From Malus domestica (lineage: Eukaryota > Streptophyta > Magnoliopsida > Rosales > Rosaceae): DNA of 64,000 nt. The notes under the pieces are model-generated. The model saw nothing but the letters and a program-made list of their open reading frames with translations. It did no database searches and was not told the DNA's origin. The stretch is taken from the NCBI RefSeq assembly GCF_042453785.1, contig NC_091661.1, positions 25,845,501 through 25,909,500 of the forward strand, written 5' to 3'. The position numbers were made by a program, and so were the translations under genes. Shown in pieces: positions 21,661-37,216 of this stretch. The first letter of the stretch is position 1. Each line of letters begins with the position of its first letter.

Positions 21661-22099
21661 CCCCTCAACGCCCCCTCTGGTTAGCAAATAACGTCGAATC
21701 TCCCCCCTTATATAATAGATTAGGATAGCTTATAACTTTAGGGGAATTTGTCAAACATGCATGTATAATAAGAATCAAGCTTCGTTCAGTTATTTTCAAC
21801 GTCGTCCAGTCCACCAAACCCTTGAATCTTACCATCCCTCAATCTGTAATCCTACACTTACCACCTATCATTTGTATTAGTTCTCTGATAAAGGTAGAAC
21901 CCATCAACGCATATGGGTCATATTTCTATTAAAAAAATTAGTGGCAAAACCTAAATTAAATAAAAATTTAAATGAGAATATATTAAGTGCTATATATACT
22001 TTTTTTTTTAACCAAAGAAAGAGAATATATTAAGTGCTATATATACTTTAATCTCCTTCCTTACATTAGGTATATGTTTCTATATATAGGTTGTGTAGT
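21661..22099. other. AT-rich intergenic DNA
   Basis: No gene or known element is seen. A short direct repeat (gagaatatattaagtgctat) occurs at 21974 and 22021. Confidence 0.4.
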
Positions 22100-22108
22100 C
22101 AGATACAA

Positions 22109-22307
22109 GGAAATGGATTCTCTCCTGAGCATCTGCTCAGGATCCTACTGACCCACACACAAGGGCCGTTGGATGAAAATCTAACGGCTACAAACAGGAA
22201 GCTCTCTTTAAAGTTCTAATAATTGTAGCCGTTAGATTTTCATCCAACGGCTCTTGTACGTGGGTCAGAAGGATCCTGAGCAGATGCTCAGGAGAGAATC
22301 AATTTCC
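22109..22307. mobile_element. MITE with about 80-bp inverted repeats and 9-bp TSD
   Basis: This is a 199-bp element flanked by the perfect 9-bp repeat CAGATACAA (22100-22108 and 22308-22316). Both ends read GGAAATKGATTCTCTCCTGA inward and the arms stay nearly identical for about 80 bp. There is a short spacer near 22195-22215 and an internal CTGAGCATCTGCTCAG palindrome near each end. The 9-bp duplication points to a Mutator-like origin. It is unrelated in sequence to MITE family A. Confidence 0.88.
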
Positions 22308-22534
22308 CAGATACAAATCCAGAAAAGGATTAAAAATTCGAATCGGGTTGGTGTACTTGCAACTTGTATGATATAACTTGTGATTTTATACTCCCAACCC
22401 ATAGTTTGAAATATTAAGAAATGTTCGTGCGCCACATGACCAATAATTAATGGCTCAATTAAACAAATTGAATTCGATTTAGTAATCATATTGTTGCTCA
22501 ATAGATTTTTCTTATATTTTTATGCATAAAAAAA

Positions 22535-22635
22535 AAGAACTTTAACGAAAAGTTTATGGTGTTGTTTACTCTTTATTTTATCATTTTCTTTAAAATTCAA
22601 AGTTTTCAAACATTTTTCATTAGTTTTTCTTAACA
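22535..22635 (-). mobile_element. MITE family A, internally deleted copy
   Basis: Reads aactttaacgaaaagtttat on the left and cattagtttttctt on the right, but lacks roughly 50 bp of the middle. Confidence 0.6.
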
Positions 22636-22829
22636 AAAAATGGTGTCTAAGGTTATTATTATTAGCTAGTCTTCCACATGTTAGGAGGGTTTCTCTACAA
22701 GCTTTATTTTAAAACCATTAATTTATTATCGATTGCGAGTATATACTAAGACGAGGAGTGTTTTGCGCTACTAATTCCAAGTCGTTGCGTTAAATTGAAA
22801 TCAATATATTTTTCAGTAGAATTAATGTT

Positions 22830-23453
22830 GTATATTTTTTGTCAACCAAAGGTAAAAACCTTTATTACACAAACAACACAAACTTAGAAAACACCACCAA
22901 AGACAAATATACAAACAAAATTAGACGAGCTCGTTCAAAAAAAAAAAAGCACAATTAGACGAGCCAAAATTACATGAGAAGCCCAAACCAAACAGAAACG
23001 AAAAGAAACCTAGAACACTGCTGCAACCTCTTCCGCACCAGCAAATTCCGTCCAGGTCGATTCCACATCCCTGACAAAGCATTCCCACTCCGATCACCTC
23101 CATCAGTTTAGAACAACACTTCAATTACAATCACAAGCTGGGAAAACCCAGCCATGAAGCATGTGGAAATCCACACGCAACGCTGTAAAAGGCAGATAGA
23201 AGAAGGCGGTGGTGTTGATAACACCGAAATAAATACAAACATTTACCGAGATCAAATATTCCGCATTTATTTTGTGTGTGGTCTTTGTGTGGCCTCTAAA
23301 TTTATGACAACAAAGTTGAAATTTATTAAGCTTATTAATACGTGTTAATTAATAATATAAGCCACAGTGATACCACACATAGAATAATTGCAAAAAAATT
23401 AAACTCATACAAATATTTATCTTCTCCCAGACTATAAAGCATTTAAACTGTGA
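22830..23453. other. Intergenic, possible retroelement tail
   Basis: On the minus strand a stretch near 22840-22935 ends in aataaaggtttttacctttg followed by an A-rich run, which could be the 3' end of a LINE or processed copy. An open frame of 67 codons at 22921-23124 has no recognised motif. Nothing else is supported here. Confidence 0.25.
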
Positions 23454-23602
23454 AGTTTTAACAAAACGCTTCTGGTATTATTCACTTTTAACGAAAAATC
23501 ATATTTTTACCTTTCTTTGATACTATTCACTACACCTTTATTTATCATTTTTCATTAAAACTAATTTTTTTAAAAACTTTCCATTAATTTTCCTTTTAAG
23601 CT
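23454..23602 (-). mobile_element. MITE family A, diverged copy
   Basis: Shares the order of family A blocks (agttttaacaaaacgcttct, ttattcacttttaacgaaaa, ttccattaattttcc) with many substitutions. No target duplication was found. Confidence 0.6.
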
Positions 23603-23639
23603 AAAATTCGCAATCGGTAACTTAAAAAGTCAACAATTT

Positions 23640-24182
23640 TCTTTCTCCTAATGCATTCTTTTAATCAAACGGCCAAGACATGGACACTTCAACACATTCA
23701 TACAACACCAATGAAACACACCAAAACTAAACCAACAATCCGCTCTTTTTACCACTCCATATTTTCCCCAACAAAGTCTCACTACTCTTTATCCACAGAA
23801 ACGCAGAAAAGGAACGATATCGTTTTATGAGAAAAAGTAGAAAAAGTGATTAAAAATAAAAAGTTGTCAGACACTAAAATATCCGACATTAAATTTCCTT
23901 CTCTCCTCTCATCTCCCTCTTTAGATTCTTATTTAACAATCAGATCCACCGATCCATTTTTCGATTCTCGAAACCCCTCGTGTGCTTTCCCCACCACCTC
24001 CCCGCCATCTCTTTCCCTACCCCCAACTCTTTCCTTTTTCTATATATACCCACTCCCCATACACAAATATATACATATAAACAAATATATACACAAGCAC
24101 TTTGAGCTTAGAGAGAGAGAGAGAGAGAGAGTACACAAGCACTTTGAGCTTAGAGAGAGAGAGTACACAAGCACTTTGAGCT

Positions 24183-24226
<44 letters not shown>

Positions 24227-24253
24227 TAGTGTGTACTCAAATATTAAAACTCC
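23640..24253 (+). promoter_or_regulatory. CYP90A1 promoter and leader
   Basis: A TATA box (TATATATA) lies at 24041-24048, which suggests transcription from about 24070 and a leader of about 180 nt. A CGTGTG hexamer at 23979-23984, 57 bp upstream of the TATA box, matches the brassinosteroid response element bound by the repressor BZR1. In Arabidopsis, CPD is feedback-repressed through such a site (established knowledge). Conserved feedback here is inference. Confidence 0.6.
24093..24222 (+). repeat. GA-rich minisatellite in the CYP90A1 leader
   Basis: The unit acacaagcactttgagctta followed by a GA run occurs three times (units beginning near 24092, 24132 and 24166). The GA runs vary from about 6 to 19 repeats. 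It lies between the TATA box and the ATG, so it is probably transcribed into the 5' UTR. Confidence 0.85.
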
Positions 24254-28920
<4,667 letters not shown>

Positions 28921-29057
28921 ACCAGAGGAGAAAGCAAATGAGTCAGGAAATTATGTAGTAGTACTAGAGCTGTAATATCCTTTGATCTCCAACCCAATAA
29001 AATTATATTATTAATTAATTAATAGTTTAGTGAAATTAAATCAAATGATTAATTGAT

Positions 29058-29211
29058 AGGAAAACTAATAAAAATAGTTTGAAAACTTTGAGTTTTAACG
29101 AAAATAACTAAATAAAGGGTAAAGTGAATAGTATTAGAATTGACTTTTTAATGTAAAAATATGATTTTTTTTTTAAATAAACAATACCGAAAATTTTTCG
29201 TTAAAATTCTT
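29058..29211 (+). mobile_element. MITE family A, complete copy
   Basis: A 154-bp copy flanked by the perfect 9-bp repeat TTAATTGAT (29049-29057 and 29212-29220). It lies just downstream of CYP90A1, in its 3' flank. Confidence 0.85.
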
Positions 29212-29220
29212 TTAATTGAT

Positions 29221-29943
29221 TTCTCTTTCCTTCGTAACGTGGGGGTTTTGTAGGTGATGGCAGATTTTGTAGCTCTTTTATGTTTTAGCCTATCATTAAT
29301 GTGCTTTAATTATTAAAAAGGAAATCCACCTGAAAGACTTTTCCTCCTCGAGCCATTCTTCCGCGTGCTTTTATGGCCCTGGTCCACATCATCATTCGCC
29401 GTCGTTGGGATATGTTCTCGGTTGCATCTAAGAATCTCTTAAAACTTCGATCGTTGAAGTGATTACTTTTTAGTTTTTAATCAATTTGCCGTTTGTATTT
29501 GATTTTGATTAGTTCAACTCACGTTACCAATTACAACAGAAACATATAATTCCAAAGAGAAAATGAATCGACCAAAAATACATTACAAGTGCAACACATT
29601 CAATAATGTTTCAATCTTTCAACAGATTCAACATTTCTCATCTTGTAAAATGATAGAAGCCGAAATTGCTTAAGAAAAAATTACAATTATTTTGTACACA
29701 ATACGTCGTCTCTCAAGGAGAGCATCTGCCACTACAAGCATGCCAGAATAACTACAGCAGTAGAGCTGTTGGCGCCCCCCGGCTTCAATTGCCGGAAGCT
29801 TCCGCTCGACTTGCACATCTGCTGGGCAATACCGTTCAAAATGGCACCGTCTTGACGGAATGACACATTGTGCACCGCCACAGGTTCAAAACTTACATCC
29901 GAGTTGCCATAACTTAATCGCAGATTCGGAAACAAAGTAGGTC
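29221..29943. other. Convergent 3' flanks of CYP90A1 and MOS7
   Basis: About 1 kb separates the two stop codons. The right half should hold the MOS7 3' UTR (minus strand). No extra gene is supported. Confidence 0.4.
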
Positions 29944-32900
29944 TCAACATCTGCCTGTTTCCTGACTTTTCAATGCAGATTCAACAAGCTTAACCTTTTT
30001 CGAATTTTCGCTATTGAGCAGTGAAAGTTTCTCAAGTGAGGATTTCAGCTGGGAGACTTGAGATTCTTGCACAGGATCTTTCCCCCTTGCAATCAGCCTA
30101 CGTTGGTTTGATGCATTGCCCTTCGGCGATTGTGTGTGCCTTTTTAACCTTGCAGTTACAGCATTAATGGAAGAATGCAATGCATCCAATTCAACTACGG
30201 AGAAGTGGTCTGCGTAGCAACAAAAATGTATGTTAGAAGTGAAAAATTAGTGCTGGGCATAACTCCTGACCAAAAATGTATAGGCTAGTCACCTAAGCAG
30301 GAGTGAATTATGAAGATTTAGGAACCAGTAAAATAGGAAAACGGAAAATTAAATTACTGACTACGAACTAGGGCATAACTCCTAAGCTCATTTATGATGG
30401 AAAAAGCTACATTAGTACACTTATTATTGAAAAATGGTCATTACCAAGCTCCAACTTGAACTCTCGCTCAGCTCTGGACAGTGGTTTCTTATGAGGCCCT
30501 GGCAAGTCCCGCAAACATTTCAAGCGCTCCTCCAGAAGATTTTGCATCTGCTTTGCACGGTCAATTCTGTCCTCCAATTTTGATTGTTTCTCCTCAACTT
30601 GTGAAAGCCTCTGTTGTGCATTACCTAGGCGAGCATGCTGGTCATCGATTATCCTCTTCAAGATGGGTCCATGATGCTTGAGTTCAAAGTAAACCTAGAG
30701 GGTGGAGGAAAAATTCATAAAAAAACAAAAGGAACCATTTCCCTTAATAAGGTAGATTTGACACAAGTAAACATAATCTGTTGTATTGCTTGGCATATTG
30801 TTACCTTATATGCATACTCCGCATAATTTTCATGAAAGCTTCTGAAGTACTCATGAAGCATTGATCGACCTTCAATAGAATCAGCTGAAAGAGAACGTAA
30901 ACTTGGTGAGCTCTGAGGAAGAAGAACCACCTTAGGTCCAACTAGTAGTTCTTTGCTTATAAGATCAGGCATATCTTTTTCTTTTGGTTCTTCCAGGCAA
31001 AGAGATTTGTTCTCCGTATCAACTTGATGAGGAAGTAACAGGTTCCAAGTCTTCATCTCCAGCACTATACATTCTCGCGAAACAGTGAGTCCCACGATCC
31101 AGGAACACCCAAATGAATCTGATAATGACACAAAACCGGAAAGTGGAGATTGTGAGGGGACTTCTCCCTGGCATGTGCTTAGAACAGGATGCACAGAAGG
31201 AGTTCTCATAGTCTCGTTCTTGCCACTGATCTGACTTGTAAATGGAAGATAATGCAACACTATTGAATCTAACCCTCCATCATGAAGGGTGTATATTCTT
31301 TCCGGCATCAGCGGATCAGTAAACATCATAATAAGAGAACCACTCTTTGCTTTCCTAGGCAAAGCCAGATCCACAATAGCCAACCTCAAAAGAGGGGGAG
31401 GAAGTCCCAACCAAAGAGTACTATCAAGAGGTTGATCAAGCTTCACAGGTGAAAGCTTGCCTGGGGTTGGCTCACAAATCATTGCAAGACCAAGAATATG
31501 ATCATGGGAATCAACACGGAGTCGAGGTGGGCTGCCAGCATTCCACAACGGTTGGATTTCATCGGCCATAGCATCTATTTGCAATTGCCCACCACTCCAG
31601 GCAGTGACCAGAATTGAGTCTTTGACGACTAAATTATAAAGAAGACTGACTGCTCCACCTTCACATTCTGCACCCCGGAAGGCTAAATCTTCTTCATCCT
31701 CACCACGACACACTTTCCTCAGAGGTCCCTGGGAAATTACAATGTAGGTCAGACTGTGGACTTCTACAGATTGCAATAAACACAGACCAAACTTGGAGAC
31801 ACAAATTACCAACTTAAGACACCCAACACTGAAAGAGAGTAGGCTTTAAGCCATTCGTTCAAATTTACTTGGAGAGATTCAAACAGATAAAGGGCAGCAA
31901 CTTTGAAGTAAATGAAATTATCAAGGAATTGTAGCTAGTGCCGACACATAATTTACTCAGGAGCATAGATAGAGCTATAGTAACTACTGCACGCTTATAG
32001 GTAAGAGAGCACAGATACCTGCAGTGAGAGTGAGGCATCAAATATAGCATACGGATGAGCTTTTATCACATATGGATCTGATCCTTCTGTTTCTTGGTTT
32101 GTGATTGCTGGAAATGTTGCTTCCAACCAAGAAATAGCTAGATTCGAGTTACTAACAGCCTCTGAATTGGCTGACTTCAGGCCAAATGTCTGGGCATCAT
32201 TATGTATCTCTACAATGGATTCCCATTTGTAGGCACTGTTCAAAAGAAAACAATTTATTATGCTCAGCACCCAATACAAAGATCAGTTAGCATACGATGG
32301 CTACAAGGTATAAATACTTCTAACACCCCAAGATGCTACAGCCTATACAAGGGTAACAACTCAAGGCAGTGATGCAAAGGGAAAAGACTATCAGTTAAAT
32401 ATTTCGCTTTGATTTATAACATTAGACTATCAGTTAAATACTTCACAACCTTTAAGTGACACAGAAGCACCAGATTTACATGGAGGAATATTATGTCATA
32501 GTTCCAACAAAAACGTATTAGGACAACTTTAATTCTTCTCTGTAAACTAACCATTTCTGAAAGGTTCCTAAAAGGATTAATTGACGCATCCAGCTTTATA
32601 GTACATGGCACGTGTCCCGGAAAATGATAGTTGAAACCATACAATCCTCTTGGTTTAGGTATCCCGAATCTTTATGCTTTTAAACAAATTAAAAATACCT
32701 TGATCACTTTCTTCTCAAAAAAAAATACCTTGATCACCAGGCCTAGTTGATCTCTAGTTGATCAACTAGGCCTACGTGTAGTTCCTCTTAAGAAAAAACT
32801 ATAAGCCTTACAAAGGGGCACGACATGAAGAATAAAATACCTTCCAAATGGTACAACGGGACAAAGGATGTAAATTGAACCATCGTTGAACAAAATGAAA

Positions 32901-34939
32901 ACCTGTACAATAGCATATGAATGAGAATTTAAGTAAATTACGTGAAAACAGTTAAAACGGTTAAAATGCAAAACTCAACTTGCCTAATATGAATGACCAT
33001 AGTAACAAAAAGATGAACAAACAGTTGAAACATGTGTTATGCTAAAACAAACGTAAGCTTTGAAAAATCCTAATAGAATAGCTCGTATCTTCATGACTTA
33101 ATTGATAGAAACAGACAATATTTCAAGGAAAAATCATATTACAGATGAACAATAAATGACGCCACAGGAAACAAAAGACCAAGAGCATTCCAATCTATAG
33201 CATCAGTGTTTGAACAAAAAAAAAAGCATGACAAAATAAATTACCAAAGTCAATTTTTTTTTTTAAATGAACTTACACTAAATGAATCCCACAGGTGTTC
33301 ACTCCCAAATGAAAAGTCAACTGGGCAAATTGATGTCGCATTCCTGGATCGACCTGGTTGCACAGGCTGTAGATAGTATTCTTGCTCTGGTTGAATAAGA
33401 TCTGAAGACAAATCAAAGATTCTACAAAAAAACTGAAGGTAAATGTAGATACAAGGACATTAATTGTTCAAAACACAAAAATTAAAATAAATTCAGAGAT
33501 ACACTAACCAAACCTGGACACAATGTTTTTTTTTTTTTTGTCTAAATCAGACACAATATGAATAAGAAACACCATTTATAAAAGCTAATGCTCGATCTGA
33601 TGAAACCTAAGAAGACCTCAAAGAATTTCTTTTACATTTGAAAAAGATTTCATACCTGAAAACTGAATCAGAAGAAAGAATTCCCAGGTGGGTGTCACTG
33701 TTAGGATGCCATGAAACTTGCAGTATACGTATGAGATTGTTTTCTCTTAAGTAGATTTGTGAACCAACAGTTACAGTCCTGTAAGGTTTTATTTAAAAAA
33801 TAACAGATACATTAAGAATCTTTACTTTGGAACATCAAAACTATTTAATTTGCAACACAATCTCCATTAAGCTCATACGGTCATACCCACAAGTACATTT
33901 TCAGAAAGGGAACACAGGCTAGTACATGAATACAAAATCATGATGATAGATAACGAGGGAAGGGGAGAGGGGAACTAAATAATCATATTGTGCTCCGAGA
34001 GAAAGATCAGCAGAGGAATCACCACCACCACCCCCCCCCCCTTCCCCCCAAAAAAAGTGTATAATCTAAACCATCATTACGATTCATCACTCAGGTTGCT
34101 CTCTAAGACACCCCAGCACAACATGTTCAAAGATGAAAACGAAAAATGATAACGTATTTCCATTTTTCCAATCATACCTGCAAATGGTTGCATTGTCTTT
34201 GTTGGAAGCCCGCCCATAAAGATACAGAACGCAGAGACCACCTGAACCAGAAAGAAGCAATGCTGATCCATTCCTATTGATTGAGATTTTGTGAACCGCA
34301 AAGTCGAGCTTTACATCAGTTTGCAATACCTATCGAATTACAGGCATAATCAACAAGATAAGTATTAACTGACATAGATAGTACACTCCAAGATTAGTCG
34401 ATAATCGTTACCACACTATGCCCGAAAATTCAATTCACAGTATAATTTTCAATTCTTGTACAAATTATCGCTTCAATAATCACTTTCTGTTACCATAAAA
34501 CTCGAAGCTAGGCAACTAACTACATTAAGCTCAGCTGAGTACCTACCATTCGAGTGCATTTACTTTCTTATCCTTCAATTTTCTCAGCGACCAAACAGAA
34601 CCAAAGAAATTGAAATTTCAAAAAAAAAATGAGGGAAAGAGAGGAAACCTTGGAAGGCGAAGAAGCGATGACGGAAGTCGGGTCGGGTTCGCCCAGCCGG
34701 ATGGAGATCCGGTGAAGGCAGAGCTTATCGGAGTCCCAGAAGTAAAGCCGAGAGGCTCCGTCCCAGGCCAAGAGATTTCTGGGCGCTCGAGCCGCGGTCA
34801 AGTCGTGGACCGGACCGGCAGCGGAGGAGGAGAAGACCGGGTGGTTCTGCAGCAGGACCCACTCCACTTCGTCTCTTTGGGGCGTCGGAGACCGCCCCGG
34901 TTCCGCTTCCGTTGCCTGCAGGTCGAAGTTGTACCTCAT
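29944..34939 (-). CDS. MOS7: Nucleoporin MOS7/NUP88
   Basis: This is the plant homologue of animal Nup88, a nuclear pore component on the cytoplasmic side. In Arabidopsis it is needed for nuclear retention of immune regulators and for gamete development (known for the family). The exons in transcript order are 34939-34649, 34329-34178, 33778-33656, 33421-33277, 32902-32841, 32235-32019, 31728-30805, 30694-30445 and 30209-29944. They give 2430 bp and 809 residues; Arabidopsis MOS7 has about 810. All introns are GT/AG and in phase. The N-terminal two-thirds is beta-propeller-like (for example NLLAWDGASRLYFWDS, VSWHPNSDTHLGILSSD and FNDGSIYILCPVVP). The C-terminal 160 residues are charged and heptad-like (QQRLSQVEEKQSKLEDRIDR), forming the coiled coil. 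The ATG at 34939 is followed directly by the conserved start RYNFDL. The gene is complete, with no disruption. Confidence 0.94.
34025..34052 (-). repeat. C-rich tract in a MOS7 intron
   Basis: A run of ten or more C followed by CTTCCCCCC lies in intron 2 (G-rich on the coding strand). It could form a G-quadruplex in the pre-mRNA. No function is known. Confidence 0.5.
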
Positions 34940-35084
34940 TTTCTATCACTTTCTATTCCGAGCTCTGGAGTTTGTGGAGGCTTCTTTTCGCACTGTGGTT
35001 TTGTTTTTCTTTAATGGAGTTTGTGGAGGCTTCTTTTCGCACTGTGGTTTTGCTTTTCTTTAAAAGAAGTTGGACGGAAAGCTA
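34940..35084 (-). promoter_or_regulatory. MOS7 upstream region with a short tandem repeat
   Basis: The block ggagtttgtggaggcttctt through gtggttttg occurs twice, at about 34971 and 35016, with a 45-bp period, immediately upstream of the start codon. This would place a duplicated segment in the leader or core promoter. Confidence 0.55.
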
Positions 35085-35215
35085 GGGATACTGTTTTTAA
35101 CAAAAAATTATATTTTTACATTAAAATGTTAATTTTGATACTATTTATTTTACCCTTTATTTGGTCTTTACTGTTAAACCTCAAAGTTTTCAAGTTTTTT
35201 TTATTAATTTTCCTT
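35085..35215 (-). mobile_element. MITE family A, 5'-truncated copy
   Basis: Contains the family blocks atatttttacattaaaatgt, actatttattttacccttta and ttattaattttcc. The outer end is missing. It lies within 150 bp of the MOS7 start. Confidence 0.65.
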
Positions 35216-35324
35216 TTCTTTAAACGATGCAACACAGGGGTTAAACTGTGGGACGACGTCGTTTCGTTGAGTTTTGCATTGCACCTGGGGGGGGCAATGT
35301 AGAAGCGCGCATTGCGTTTTATCT

Positions 35325-35838
35325 CAGGTCTAAAATATCGATATTATCTCGATATTTCTATCGAAATTTTCGTGATTTTGGACTACCGATATTTCCGATA
35401 TCATCGATATTTTAAACCTTGATAGGAACTCTATATGGTATTAAGTCACTCATGTATCTTACCATACAATGTATAAAGTGTAAAATATTGTACTAATTCA
35501 TTATATATAAATGATTATGGTGTGTTTAAACTTCTTTCATTAATTACTATATATTTTCTACACTTACAATGTTTGCTAACTCGTTATATAATTAACTTAA
35601 ATCAGTTAAATCCATCATGCAATGCATTTCCTTCCAATTTTTTTATGATAAACTAATATATAATTAACTAAATAAACATCCTGCAAAGTTTCAATAAAAA
35701 TTTCCAAGGTTTTCTTACAATTTCCGTGGTTTTTATTCAATTTTTATCGATATCGATAATATCATGATATTTCCATCGAATTTTCCTTGTTTTTGGACTA
35801 CCGATATTTTCGATATCATCGATATTTTAGAACTTGGT
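35325..35838 (-). mobile_element. TATCGATA-rich inverted-repeat element, copy 3
   Basis: Begins CAGGTCTAAAATATCGATAT and ends ATCGATATTTTAGAACTTG. It is nearly collinear with copy 2. The flanks gttttatct and gttttacca agree at 6 of 9 bases, hinting at a decayed 9-bp target duplication. Confidence 0.68.
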
Positions 35839-35964
35839 TTTACCAACGCTCCCGCCACACAAGCCTCGCGCGACACCAACGTTGGTATTTGGTAGAGAAT
35901 TTTTAGAGTGTCCGTAAGATTAGTGGTAATGATTGTACATGTTTCGAGGACATTAAAAAATTTA

Positions 35965-36118
35965 AGAAAAACTAATGAAAATGGCTTGAAAACTTTGAGT
36001 TTTAACGATAAGGACAAAATAAAGTGTAAAGTGAATAGTACCAGGATTGAATTTTTAGTGTAAAAATGTGGTTTTTCGTTAAAGTAAACAGTACCAGGAG
36101 CTTTTCGTTAAAATTCCC
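35965..36118 (+). mobile_element. MITE family A, complete copy
   Basis: A 154-bp copy flanked by the perfect 9-bp repeat AAAAATTTA (35956-35964 and 36119-36127). Confidence 0.85.
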
Positions 36119-36739
36119 AAAAATTTATCTATATTTTGAAACGTTTTATGTCTATTTGACAAAAGAAAGACGTTTTCTGTCTAGAATAAACGACACATCA
36201 CACATACAGTCGAAGTTCGAAATTTCAATCTAAAATCTCTTTCAACACTTTCTAAGAAAAATATTACATAACTGAGTTTTAATATCATAAGTCAATTTAG
36301 TGTTCTAGATATGTTACGCTAAGTTGCTCATACAGATAGTTCTGACAACAATAATTTCATTAATTTCAAGCACAAGTTTACAAAACCCTAGCTTGGGCTA
36401 GTTTCATAAATATTATGCCTTTTACATAGAAATTAAACTGTACACTTGATGAATATAAAGAACAAAAAATGATGGTATTTGCCGCAGTGGTAACAAGTTA
36501 TATACTCTCTCTCTCTATGATGAACAAATATATACACAACCTCCATTTGCACAACATGATGTTGATTGAAGGGGCTGCTTCTATAGCTTCTTCTATATAC
36601 TTTAACAAATCTGCACCAAAACAAAAGCCACTGAGATGAGAAGAGAACATAAGATGGGGAAATGGAAAGGAAAACATCACGAGAAGCACTTCTGGTACAT
36701 ATGCTTTTGTTAGGCTTTTTAGCTAAAATAGTTTATGAA

Positions 36740-37035
36740 ATTGACATAACCCCTTGCTTTGGTCCCTAAGACTAATCCTTGAGTTTGTTCACTATCATTC
36801 ATTTTTGTCATTCAATGAAAAATCTTCGTTAAATAATGAGAAAATGACCAAAAACCATCAATTTTTGTTAATTTTGGCCCATTGTTTATGAAATTAAATG
36901 TATTTTTGTCATTTTAGTCCTTATTTAACATATATTTTTCACTGGATGACCAAAATAATTTACGGTAGACAAACTTAAGTACCACTTCTATCAGTTTCAA
37001 ATCTCATGGACCAAAGTGAGTAAGGAGGAGTTATG
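36740..37035. repeat. Repeat family C, copy 1
   Basis: Contains tgtcattcaatgaaaaatct and accacttctatcagtttcaa. It is partly similar to 37590-37855. Both are AT-rich, non-coding, and may be related inverted-repeat elements. Confidence 0.45.
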
Positions 37036-37216
37036 CCAATCTAATAGACCATTTTGGTTAAGATGTCTTTTTGTTATAAGAGTTTTTTGTTATCTCAAAA
37101 CGCTGATAACCGTTATAAAAACCCTTCCAAACAAAACCAAAAATTAACTGCTGCAAAATCAAAATTACCTGTAACTAAATGAACCACCCCTAAGATTGGG
37201 GTTGGTTTGTGCGAGT

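Noticed and set aside
34610-35014. Plus-strand and second minus-strand frames over MOS7 exon 1
   Set aside because: They are shadows of the GC-rich first exon of MOS7.
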